The notes beneath the pieces were generated by a model. That model had not been told where the DNA came from, did not search any database, and saw nothing but the letters and a program-made list of their open reading frames with translations. Source: Candidatus Omnitrophota bacterium (GTDB taxonomy: Bacteria > Omnitrophota > Gorgyraeia > Zapsychrales > Fredricksoniimonadaceae). From it: 39,673 nucleotides of DNA. Where the stretch lies: positions 1 to 39,673 of the forward strand of contig JAGWOI010000019.1 in NCBI GenBank assembly GCA_028870995.1, in the 5' to 3' direction. The stretch's first letter is position 1. Every line of letters starts with the position of its first letter. Shown one piece after another: positions 15,021 to 22,517 of this stretch. The position numbers and the translations under genes are program-made.

Positions 15021-16266
15021 CGATCTCCTTGATGGAATGAGCGCTTGAAACGAAGAAAGATTCCAGGTCGGCCGGCGGAAGGTAGATCCCGCGGCGCAAT
15101 AAATGATAAAACAATTTGGCATAAAGTTCATCGGATGAGGCCTTCCTGGCCTCGAGGTAATTGGAAACGGGATTTTCGGAAAATCGGATACTGATCATGC
15201 TTCTATAGTTGACCAAATGAGCGGCCGCCTTGGCCTTCTTCAGATCAAGGTTGGTGCGAAAGACAAAGTCATCGCACAGCGCGTTAAGTTTCTTGTACAT
15301 GCTTGGGGTCAAGTTCTTTAATGCCGCCAGCCCCGCCTCCATCACCACCGGCGTGCCTGAAAAGGTGCCTGCCTGGTAGACCCCGCCCAAAGGCGCCAGG
15401 TGTTTCATGATGTCCTTGCGGCCGCCGTAGGCGCCGACGGGGAACCCACCGCCGATGATCTTGCCCAAACAGGTCATGTCGGGGATGATGCCAAGATCGG
15501 CCTGCACGCAGCCCAAATTGGAACGAAAGCCGCTCATCACCTCGTCAAAGATGAGTACGATGCCGTATTTTTTCGTCAAGGCCCGCAAGGTCTTCAAAAA
15601 ATCCATGGTGGGGTTGATGACCCCCATATTGCCGGCCACCGGTTCAACGATCACACAGGCGATCTCATTATGGTGGCGCTCGATGGCATGGACCAGCGTT
15701 TGAGGATCATTGAAAGGCAGACTGATGGTGTCCTGGACGTGGGCTTCCGGTATTCCTTTACTCGAGGAAACCGGCAGGAAAGCCACCCCGGAGCCGGCCA
15801 TGGCCAGAAGATCATCGCTATGGCCGTGGTAGCAGCCGTCGAATTTGATGATCTTGGAACGTTTGGTAAAACCCCGGGCCAGACGTATGGCGCTCATCGT
15901 CGCCTCGGTGCCGGAATTAACGAAACGCACCATGTCGATGGATGGCACATGTTTGACAATGAACCGGGCGATCTCTATTTCAGGCTTGGACGTGGTGCCG
16001 AAGCTTGTTCCCTTGTTAACGGCCTTTTGCACCGCAGCAAGGACTGCCGGGTGGCGGTGGCCCAAGATCAAGGCGCCCCAGGAAAGGCAATAGTCCGTAT
16101 ACGAGCGGCCGCCGGTGTCATAAAGTTTACTGCCGCGCCCCCTGTCCATGACCAAAGGATGGCCGCCTACGGCCTTAAAGGCGCGGACCGGGCTGTTGAC
16201 GCCGCCCACCATCACTTTTTGCGATATCCGAAAAAGGGGACTGTCCCCTTTTTTTATTCTATCCAT
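14974..16266 (-). CDS. hemL: Glutamate-1-semialdehyde 2,1-aminomutase
   Basis: This 430-aa PLP enzyme converts glutamate-1-semialdehyde to 5-aminolevulinate in the C5 tetrapyrrole route. Family landmarks are GGVNSPVRAF (21-30), SGTEATMSAIRLAR (118-131), YHGHSD (146-151), IFDEVMSGFR (239-248) and the PLP lysine K269 in LGKIIGGGFP. The start at 16266 overlaps the hemB end by 13 nt and gives a normal length. Residues 5-12 (KKGDSPLF) are encoded by a GGGGAC palindrome (16232-16252) that here supplies the start of the usual N-terminal helix. The frame extends to 16365 inside hemB, which I reject. Gene order hemC/cobA/hemD-hemB-hemL is typical of anaerobic tetrapyrrole operons. hemA is not in the window. 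Confidence 0.96.
   Translation of the reverse strand: MDRIKKGDSPLFRISQKVMVGGVNSPVRAFKAVGGHPLVMDRGRGSKLYDTGGRSYTDYCLSWGALILGHRHPAVLAAVQKAVNKGTSFGTTSKPEIEIARFIVKHVPSIDMVRFVNSGTEATMSAIRLARGFTKRSKIIKFDGCYHGHSDDLLAMAGSGVAFLPVSSSKGIPEAHVQDTISLPFNDPQTLVHAIERHHNEIACVIVEPVAGNMGVINPTMDFLKTLRALTKKYGIVLIFDEVMSGFRSNLGCVQADLGIIPDMTCLGKIIGGGFPVGAYGGRKDIMKHLAPLGGVYQAGTFSGTPVVMEAGLAALKNLTPSMYKKLNALCDDFVFRTNLDLKKAKAAAHLVNYRSMISIRFSENPVSNYLEARKASSDELYAKLFYHLLRRGIYLPPADLESFFVSSAHSIKEIDALCKALKDFFIPAA
16232..16252. repeat. GGGGAC palindrome at the hemB-hemL junction, coding in hemL
   Basis: A perfect palindrome with arms AAAAGGGGAC/GTCCCCTTTT and central T on the plus strand. It lies just past the hemB stop and inside hemL codons 5-11. 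It keeps the hemL frame open and encodes KGDSPLF there. As an RNA hairpin so close to the hemL start it could also affect hemL translation. Confidence 0.9.
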
Positions 16267-17216
16267 TTCAGGGCGTCCTTGGCGTGATAGGAAATAATGA
16301 TGTCGGCGCCGGCGCGCTTCATGGAGGTCAAGGTTTCCAATACGAGCGTTCGCTCGTCGATCCATCCCTGCCGGGAGGCGGCCTTGACCATGCTGTACTC
16401 GCCGCTGACATTATAAGCCACAATGGGCATATGGAGTTTGCGGCGAAGCAGGTTAACGATGTCCAGGTAAACCAGGGCCGGCTTGACCATGACCATATCT
16501 GCACCTTCGTCCAGATCCTGCAAGGCTTCCTTCAAGGCTTCCCGGCTGTTGGCCGGGTCCATCTGGTAGGTCTTGCGGTCGCCGAAACCCGGCGCGGAAT
16601 GGGCCGCTTCGCGGAAAGGCCCGTAATACGCCGAAGCGTATTTGACGGCATAGGACAATAACCCGACGTCCTGAAAATTTTCCTTGTTGAGCGCCTGGCG
16701 GATGGCGGCCACCCTGAAATCCATCATGTCCGAAGGGGCCACAATATCGGCGCCGGCCTGGGCATGGCTTAAGGCCATCTTGGCCAACACCGGCAAGGTC
16801 TTATCATTATCGATCTGCTGGTTTTGCACAATGCCGCAATGCCCGTGGGTCATGTAGGCGCATAAACAGACATCGGTCACCACGCAAAAATCAGGAAAAT
16901 GCCTTTTGACGGCCTTGATGGCCGCCACGACCGGACTGCCGGCGGCATAAGCGTATTTGCCGGTATTGTCCTTTTGGCTGGAGACGCCGAAGAAGATCCC
17001 CCCTTTGCCGCCCAGACGGACGTACGCTTCGACTTCCTTAAGCAGTAGATCGATGGAATACCGGCCGATGCCGGGCATGGAATCGATGGTTTCCTTTTTA
17101 TTTTTGCCGTCAACGACGAAAAAAGGCTGCAAGAGGTCCTGCGGCGTCAACTGCGTCTCGCGCACCAGTCCGCGGATAGCGGCCGTACGTCTTAGCCTAC
17201 GATAACGATGTGGCAT
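16254..17216 (-). CDS. hemB: Delta-aminolevulinic acid dehydratase (porphobilinogen synthase)
   Basis: This 320-aa enzyme condenses two 5-aminolevulinates to porphobilinogen. The N-terminus RLRRTAAIRGLVRET is classic. The active-site lysines are K192 (VKYAS) and K245 (MVKPA). The zinc ligands C117, C119 and C127 lie in DVCLCAYMTHGHCG, so this is the zinc-dependent, cysteine-rich class rather than the magnesium class. The length is normal. The start overlaps the upstream hemC/cobA/hemD gene by 20 nt and the end overlaps hemL by 13 nt, so the three are almost certainly translated from one message. Confidence 0.97.
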   Translation of the reverse strand: MPHRYRRLRRTAAIRGLVRETQLTPQDLLQPFFVVDGKNKKETIDSMPGIGRYSIDLLLKEVEAYVRLGGKGGIFFGVSSQKDNTGKYAYAAGSPVVAAIKAVKRHFPDFCVVTDVCLCAYMTHGHCGIVQNQQIDNDKTLPVLAKMALSHAQAGADIVAPSDMMDFRVAAIRQALNKENFQDVGLLSYAVKYASAYYGPFREAAHSAPGFGDRKTYQMDPANSREALKEALQDLDEGADMVMVKPALVYLDIVNLLRRKLHMPIVAYNVSGEYSMVKAASRQGWIDERTLVLETLTSMKRAGADIIISYHAKDALKWIE

Positions 17217-19233
17217 AAGGATATCCTTCTTCCTGTAAAGTTTTCAAAGTGACCGGCCCTTTGGCCAGGATCTGCCATGAGACCGGTATTGTACCATAAT
17301 CTATCAAAAAATTCTTTACCGTGGAAGGGCTGGTAAAAATTATGCCGTCGATCAACTCTGAGGGCAAATCCCGGCGGGCGGGTTTGACATTCCGGTAAAT
17401 GGCCACTTCCGTGACCAGGGCCCCTTCCTTTTCCAGCGCTTCCTTTAAAAAGGGGTTCGGCAGATTGGAACGCGGGAACAAAATACGTTTGCCTTTCAAC
17501 GCCGCCTCCTGCTTGATGGCCTTAAACAGGCCTTCAGCCGTTTCTTCCTGGGAAACAAGGGCAGGTTCAATACCATGGTCCTGCAGTGCCTTCCTGGTCT
17601 TCTGCCCAATGGCGGCAAAGATTTTGGCGCTCCAATCAGTCTTGGGATCAATGGAACGAAAGGTATCGACAAAGTTTTGGGCCGCATACCAGCTGGTGCA
17701 AATGACCATATCAGCGGCATCAAAGGCCTTGCGTAAATCTTCCTGCTGGGGCTTGTTTAAGGAAACGGCCTGGATCTCGATCATGGGCCAGTGAATGATC
17801 CGACCCAAATGGCGATAGATTTCCGGATGGGTGCCGCAATGCAGGAAGGTCTTTGTCCTGGCCGGCCGGTAAAAGTCCACTGTCTTACCGACAACAATAA
17901 GCGCCGGAGGTTTCATTTCGTGGGTTTGGATCAATACCTCTATATCCGCAAGAACGCCTTTAACGATCTCTTCCTGGGGCTTGGTGCCGTTGGCAATGAT
18001 CATGACCGGCGTATCATCGGCCCATCCGGCCTGGCGCAAAGATTTGACGATAATGCCCAATTTGGTCAAGCCCATGAAAAAAACAAGGGTGTCGGCCTCG
18101 GGAACGGCAATGGTTTTGGGATGGTCCTGGTCTTCATCGGATTCATGGCCGCTTAAGAAAGCCACCGACGAAGAAAGGCCGCGGGCCGTCAAAGGAATCC
18201 CTAAGGACGAGGGAATGCCAATGGCCGCGCTGATGCCCGGCACCACCTCGACGTCAATATGATAGGCCCGCAAATACTCAAGCTCTTCCGCTCCCCGACC
18301 GAATATAAACGGGTCCCCCCCTTTGAGACGGACAACATTCTTGCCCGCAAAGGCCTTTTCCTTAAGCAGCTTTGAAAGTTCCGCCTGGGGCAGCGAATGC
18401 CCGCCTTTGCGTTTGCCGGCATAGATATGCTCGGCTTGCGGCGCGTGCTTAAGCAAGGACATGTCCAACAAATAATCGTAGACGACACAATCAGCTTCCT
18501 TAAGGGCCTTGAGCCCTTTAAGGGTCATCAACTCGGGATCACCCGGCCCCGCCCCCACCAAGGTGACCTTGCCGTATCGGCGGCGGACGTCGATGCGGCT
18601 GAACAATTCTTCCAACCGGCGGTCATTGCAGCGGCCCACCACAGCCAGCTGGCCTTGCAACGGCATGCCTTCCCAGGGAAAAATATCCTTGATCTGGTCT
18701 TCCAGCTTTAAACGCTTAAGCGCGCAGGCCGCCACCACAACCCCGTCGACTTGTGCCTCCTTGACCATTTGCAGGCGCTCATGAATGGTGCCTCGTATTT
18801 GGATGATCTTGGCATCGGGACGCATGGCCAGAATTTGCTGCTGGCGCAATACGCTGCTGGTGCCGATCCTTGGATTGGGCGGCAAATCCTTCCAGGCCAC
18901 GCGGCCCGCCCAGGCGTCCTTGTCTTCGAAACCTTTGGTCAACGCAAAGATCTTCAGGCCTTCGTCCAGCTGTTGCGGCAGGTCCTTGGCGCTATGCACG
19001 GCAATATCGGTTTGTCCCGCCAGCAAGGCCCGGTCAATCGCATCGGTGAAAAAATTATCCGGGGTTTGGGTCAGGGGCGTTGTTTTATCCTTATCGCCTG
19101 CAGTTTCGATCTTGATGATCTCAAAAGCGATCGGCTTGCCGCACGCTTTCATTTCCCCGGCGATCTCTTCGATCTGCGCCAGGGCCAGCGGGCTTGAACG
19201 GGACGCTATTTTTATTAAAAGTGAAGACGTCAT
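17197..19233 (-). CDS. Fused HemC (truncated)-CobA-HemD tetrapyrrole enzyme
   Basis: This 678-aa protein has three parts. Residues 5-215 match porphobilinogen deaminase domains 1-2: ASRSSPLALAQ, HSAKDLPQ with catalytic D84, GTSSVLRQQQ, IRGTIHERL. Residues 221-455 are uroporphyrinogen-III C-methyltransferase: VTLVGAGPGDPELMTLKG, RLKGGDPFIFGRG, VVPGISAA. Residues 460-675 are a uroporphyrinogen-III synthase. Together these would run from porphobilinogen to precorrin-2. The HemC part ends where domain 3 should begin, so the GGC loop carrying the dipyrromethane-cofactor cysteine is missing, and GTSSLRRQ is altered to GTSSVLRQ. Either the cofactor is held elsewhere, the third domain is separate, or this part is inactive. 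No Shine-Dalgarno is seen. It starts 12 nt after lhgO and overlaps hemB by 20 nt. Confidence 0.9.
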   Translation of the reverse strand: MTSSLLIKIASRSSPLALAQIEEIAGEMKACGKPIAFEIIKIETAGDKDKTTPLTQTPDNFFTDAIDRALLAGQTDIAVHSAKDLPQQLDEGLKIFALTKGFEDKDAWAGRVAWKDLPPNPRIGTSSVLRQQQILAMRPDAKIIQIRGTIHERLQMVKEAQVDGVVVAACALKRLKLEDQIKDIFPWEGMPLQGQLAVVGRCNDRRLEELFSRIDVRRRYGKVTLVGAGPGDPELMTLKGLKALKEADCVVYDYLLDMSLLKHAPQAEHIYAGKRKGGHSLPQAELSKLLKEKAFAGKNVVRLKGGDPFIFGRGAEELEYLRAYHIDVEVVPGISAAIGIPSSLGIPLTARGLSSSVAFLSGHESDEDQDHPKTIAVPEADTLVFFMGLTKLGIIVKSLRQAGWADDTPVMIIANGTKPQEEIVKGVLADIEVLIQTHEMKPPALIVVGKTVDFYRPARTKTFLHCGTHPEIYRHLGRIIHWPMIEIQAVSLNKPQQEDLRKAFDAADMVICTSWYAAQNFVDTFRSIDPKTDWSAKIFAAIGQKTRKALQDHGIEPALVSQEETAEGLFKAIKQEAALKGKRILFPRSNLPNPFLKEALEKEGALVTEVAIYRNVKPARRDLPSELIDGIIFTSPSTVKNFLIDYGTIPVSWQILAKGPVTLKTLQEEGYPYATSLS

Positions 19234-19245
19234 ATGTGTGACATT

Positions 19246-20439
19246 TTAGACCAAAACGTACTGGTCAACCACGTACTGTGAAAACGGCAAGGAGCAGGTA
19301 AAGGCCGGCGAGACGGCGTTTAGAATGTGGATGCTTTTACCATCGCCCTCCACCACAAAATCCTGGACCAGCTTCAGGCTTTGTTTGTCCAACAGCTGGG
19401 CCCTGATGCCCGGCTTGCTCCAGTCGGTGAAGCCTTTGGGATCGACATATTTGACCAAACCTAAGGCCAGGGAGATGAAATAATTCTTGTTGTATTTGCG
19501 CAACTCCTCGTGGGCCAGGGAACGGAAATTAAAAGCATTGGTCAGGTACAACTTGGATTCAAAAAACAACACCTCAGACATTTCCTGCGAGGAAAAGCCG
19601 CTCTTGCCGTTATAATTTTCCCGCCAAAAGGCCGGGATGGCGGTAGGCCCGATCTTGATATCACCGCCGACGGTCTTGGTGTAATGCACGCCTAAGAACG
19701 GATTCTTCAAATTGGGAACCGGATAAATATTCATCGCCACGTCGGTTTTGTTCTTTGTGTATTTTAAATAAAGGCCTTTAAAGGGAATCATGGTGTATTT
19801 AAGGCCAAAGCCAAAATCACGGGCCACCTGGTCAGCATAAAGGCCAGCGGCATTGATGACCTTGCCCGCTTCAAAATCGCCTTGCGTCGTTTCCAACACA
19901 TTGTCCTTGCGGCTTAAATATTTGGTGTTGTAGGAAAATTCAACCCCCAGTTTCAGAAGGTCATTCTTGATCGAGGCGCAGACTTCCTGCGGGTCGATGC
20001 TGGCCGTATCCGGCGAGTATAAAGCCTTGCTATAGGTCTTGACGTTGGGGTCAAGATCAAAAACCTCCCCCTCATCGATGAGCCTCACATTGGAACCGTT
20101 ACGCTGCCCCCGCTGCAAAAGCTCATGCAGCTGGCCCAACTCGTGCTCGTTCTGGGCCACGACCAGCTTGCCGCATGCGTTGATCTTCAAGCCCCTGGCC
20201 TTCACGTAGGCCTTCATGGCCTTGTTGCCTTCAACCGTGAATCTGGCCTTAAGGCTGTCGGCAGTATAATAAAAACCCGCGTGCAGCACGCCGCTGTTGC
20301 GGCCGGAAGCATGGTAGGCTTCGCCGGGTTCCTTGTCCAAGATCAGAACATCAGATTGCGGTTTACGGGTTTTGACAGCCAATGCGATGGTCAGGCCGAT
20401 AATGCCGGAGCCGATAATGATGAAATCATATTTTTTCAT
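19246..20439 (-). CDS. lhgO: L-2-hydroxyglutarate oxidase/dehydrogenase (FAD)
   Basis: This 397-aa FAD-dependent enzyme of the DAO superfamily oxidises L-2-hydroxyglutarate to 2-oxoglutarate. It has the Rossmann motif IIIGSGIIGLTIA (7-19), followed by the family-specific ASGRNSGVLHAGFYY (44-58) and later SIDPQEVC and PFKGLYLKY. The length matches YgaF/LhgO. It is probably the first gene of the hem operon, since hemC/cobA/hemD begins 12 nt downstream. Its link to haem synthesis is unclear; it may salvage 2-hydroxyglutarate made by promiscuous dehydrogenases. It is divergent from the small secreted gene at 20498. Confidence 0.92.
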   Translation of the reverse strand: MKKYDFIIIGSGIIGLTIALAVKTRKPQSDVLILDKEPGEAYHASGRNSGVLHAGFYYTADSLKARFTVEGNKAMKAYVKARGLKINACGKLVVAQNEHELGQLHELLQRGQRNGSNVRLIDEGEVFDLDPNVKTYSKALYSPDTASIDPQEVCASIKNDLLKLGVEFSYNTKYLSRKDNVLETTQGDFEAGKVINAAGLYADQVARDFGFGLKYTMIPFKGLYLKYTKNKTDVAMNIYPVPNLKNPFLGVHYTKTVGGDIKIGPTAIPAFWRENYNGKSGFSSQEMSEVLFFESKLYLTNAFNFRSLAHEELRKYNKNYFISLALGLVKYVDPKGFTDWSKPGIRAQLLDKQSLKLVQDFVVEGDGKSIHILNAVSPAFTCSLPFSQYVVDQYVLV

Positions 20440-20497
20440 AAAACTTTCCTGAATTTGTTAGAATGAGAAAAAGAATTATAACACAAGGGAGAAAACT

Positions 20498-20761
20498 ATG
20501 AATAAAATAACCGTGTTCTTATGCATTCTGGTGATGGCCGCGGGCTTCTGCCTGGCCTGGACCCTGCAAGGTAAGGCCGCCCCGGCAAAGGGCTTTGCCG
20601 GCGTCATTCCCTTCAGCACTTCCAGCGACCGCATAGGATTTTTTGACCAAAATACCGGCAAGATCTACATGTATGACAACAATATAAACCAATGTTTGTT
20701 CATAGGCCAAATACAAACCCTTGGCCAGCCTATCCAGGCGGCGCGGCCCACGGGGAGTTAA
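20498..20761 (+). CDS. Small exported hypothetical protein
   Basis: This 87-aa protein has a signal peptide (residues about 1-19, hydrophobic core VFLCILVMAAGFCLAW). A mature part has SSDRIGFFDQNTGKIYMYDNNINQC, which resembles a single blade-like strand pair rather than a known domain. I do not recognise a family with confidence. A good AAGGGAG ribosome site precedes the ATG. A possible TTGTTA-N16-TATAAC promoter lies at 20455-20482, although it would place the start close to the ribosome site. It is followed after 1 nt by the CDGSH gene, so the two are co-transcribed. Confidence 0.7.
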   Translation: MNKITVFLCILVMAAGFCLAWTLQGKAAPAKGFAGVIPFSTSSDRIGFFDQNTGKIYMYDNNINQCLFIGQIQTLGQPIQAARPTGS

Positions 20762-20762
20762 G

Positions 20763-20987
20763 ATGAGCGTCAACCACCCCTTTGTCATGACCGTCAAACC
20801 CGGGCGTTACGTCTGGTGCAGCTGCGGCCTGTCCCAAAAACAGCCGTTTTGCGACGGCTCCCACGGCCCCACCGGCATGAGGCCGATGTTCGTGGAGATC
20901 ACGGAAGAAAAACAGGTGGCCTGGTGCGGCTGTAAGATTTCCGGATCCAAGCCGTTTTGCGACGGGTCGCACAAAAAATTGGATTAA
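20763..20987 (+). CDS. Double CDGSH iron-sulfur domain protein
   Basis: This 74-aa protein carries two CDGSH motifs (C-x-C-x2-S-x3-P-x-C-D-G-S-H). The ligands are C19, C21, C30, H34 and C55, C57, C66, H70. Each would hold a [2Fe-2S] cluster with three Cys and one His. Tandem MitoNEET-like bacterial proteins of this size are known; roles in redox or cluster transfer are proposed but not settled. I chose the ATG at 20763, with GGGGAG 5 nt upstream and 1 nt after the previous stop. The longer frame to 20721 overlaps that gene. The 3' end overlaps, by 4 nt, the convergent outer-membrane protein gene. Confidence 0.9.
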   Translation: MSVNHPFVMTVKPGRYVWCSCGLSQKQPFCDGSHGPTGMRPMFVEITEEKQVAWCGCKISGSKPFCDGSHKKLD

Positions 20988-21931
20988 TAATAAAGCGTCA
21001 TGCCGCTAAGCAGGCCTTCTTCGTGGGTCTTGCTGGTCGGTTCATAATAACCGTCCGGTGAAACGTTGGAAGCATTGATCTTCCAATAGGTAAAATACGG
21101 CGTCAGGTCCAGGGACATATTGCTGGACAGGTAGAATTTGATGGGCGCCTTGACCAATGCGCCCCATACACTTCCCAATTTAAAAGTATATTCGAGGATA
21201 TCGGCATACATCCGGGGGTTGATGGCAAACAGCAATTCCCCATCCAGACCGACGGATAACTTCTTAAGAATCGGATACTTAAATCCCCCGCCGAAACCCG
21301 TGTACACCCAATAATATTTTTCATGATATTGCGGCAGGACATTCTGGCCCCTGTTCCAAACCCGCTTGCCGCCGTCCACATACCCGTAAATTTCGCCTTT
21401 GCCCAGGAACGTATTGTAGCCGCCCAATTTGACGCCCATCTGGTCCACGGTTGACTTCTGTGTGGTGTTATAAGGACCGCCGCCTATTAATGCCCCCTTA
21501 TAACGGATATTATTGGCAAAGGGCTTATAATAATAACCTTCGATAAAGGGTTTGCCGATTATCCAATCATTGAAATTGATCGCATTGGGGCTGCGGTATC
21601 CTGCCGCGTAGTACATGCCCCGTTGGGTGCCCATGTCCTCATCCAATTTATCCAGTCCGTCCCATTCGGAGTAATGAACATGGTTGATGTCCCAGGCGGC
21701 CGTGGCATAAAAACGGTGAAAAGTGCTTTGTTGGGGTCTTTTTTCAGCGACAGGCACGACAGAGGGAGGTGCCGGGGGCGGTTGAGGAAGGCGGCCTGTC
21801 TGCAAATCCCTCTCCACCACGTCCAGCTGCTGATCGACGATCTGCATGTGCTGCTCATCAGCGGCAGCGGGGATAATGGCAAGGCCATATATCAATAATG
21901 CGCATAGCCCGCAGGATCTCCATTGGTTCAT
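20984..21931 (-). CDS. Probable outer-membrane beta-barrel protein after gspM
   Basis: This protein of about 315 aa has an N-terminal signal sequence (hydrophobic CALLIYGLAIIPAAA) and a proline-rich linker (PQPPPAPPSVVPV, about residues 50-62). Amphipathic strands rich in Tyr and Gly then run to an aromatic end (GMTLYY), as in outer-membrane barrels. No named family is recognised. It lies 52 nt downstream of gspM on the same strand, at the end of the T2SS operon, so it may be a T2SS-related outer-membrane factor or just a trailing gene. The ATG at 21931 is preferred over an in-frame TTG at 21949; neither has a clear ribosome site. It overlaps the convergent CDGSH gene end by 4 nt. Confidence 0.65.
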   Translation of the reverse strand: MNQWRSCGLCALLIYGLAIIPAAADEQHMQIVDQQLDVVERDLQTGRLPQPPPAPPSVVPVAEKRPQQSTFHRFYATAAWDINHVHYSEWDGLDKLDEDMGTQRGMYYAAGYRSPNAINFNDWIIGKPFIEGYYYKPFANNIRYKGALIGGGPYNTTQKSTVDQMGVKLGGYNTFLGKGEIYGYVDGGKRVWNRGQNVLPQYHEKYYWVYTGFGGGFKYPILKKLSVGLDGELLFAINPRMYADILEYTFKLGSVWGALVKAPIKFYLSSNMSLDLTPYFTYWKINASNVSPDGYYEPTSKTHEEGLLSGMTLYY

Positions 21932-21983
21932 AAAAATATTTTGAACCAAATCAAGGGGAAAACAAGCAGAAACCTAAAAAAAT

Positions 21984-22517
21984 TCAGGGATTGACCAGAC
22001 CCATGACACTAAGGACGATCCGTCCATGCAAGGCGCCTGAGGCTTCGGAATATTTCTCCAAACTTAGATCATTGATAAAATAAAAGTTCGGCGGCGCCTG
22101 CAGTGAACTTAAAAAACGCACCATATCGAGCCACTCGCCGTCCACCTGAAGCTCCACGCTCAAAAACCGCGCCCCCTTCTGAGCGGTTGATTTGCGCGGC
22201 TGCATATTGGAGATATGGATATTGCTTTCCTTGGCCGCTGATTCTATTCTGGAGACCATTGCCGGCATCTGCTCATCTTCCGGGCCGGCCACCCCGACAA
22301 GCTGCACGAATTTCTTATATTCGCCCTCGATGGCCGGGCCCTGGGCCACCAGTTGATTGGCCCGCTGCAGTTTCTGGTCCACCAGGCGCAGTTCGTCATC
22401 AACGTTCATGGCGCCTTCATGGATGGGCCTGATCACGCCTTGGACAAGAATAAAAATAACGAACAACCCAACGGTGATGGTCAATATGATCATTTCCCTG
22501 CGGGACAATTTTTTCAT
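21984..22517 (-). CDS. gspM: T2SS inner-membrane protein GspM/PilO-like
   Basis: This 177-aa bitopic protein has a short basic N-terminus, one TM helix (about residues 9-29), a coiled-coil (about 35-60) and a periplasmic ferredoxin-like domain (about 85-175). That is the arrangement of GspM and PilO. It would pair with GspL in the inner-membrane assembly platform. The ATG overlaps the gspL stop by 4 nt (ATGA), and GGAGGACATTC precedes it, so translation is coupled. It is the last recognisable gsp gene of the operon. Confidence 0.82.
   Translation of the reverse strand: MKKLSRREMIILTITVGLFVIFILVQGVIRPIHEGAMNVDDELRLVDQKLQRANQLVAQGPAIEGEYKKFVQLVGVAGPEDEQMPAMVSRIESAAKESNIHISNMQPRKSTAQKGARFLSVELQVDGEWLDMVRFLSSLQAPPNFYFINDLSLEKYSEASGALHGRIVLSVMGLVNP

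Noticed and set aside
5888..16252. CRISPR array from repeated GGGGAC units
   Set aside because: The copies are kilobases apart, lie in genes or terminators, and there are no regular spacers or cas genes.
15400..16287. Long plus-strand frame of 295 codons opposite hemL
   Set aside because: It is antisense to a confidently identified enzyme, has no family resemblance and no ribosome site.
16267..16365. N-terminal extension of hemL inside hemB
   Set aside because: It is an arginine-rich shadow of hemB; the ATG at 16266 gives the normal family length.
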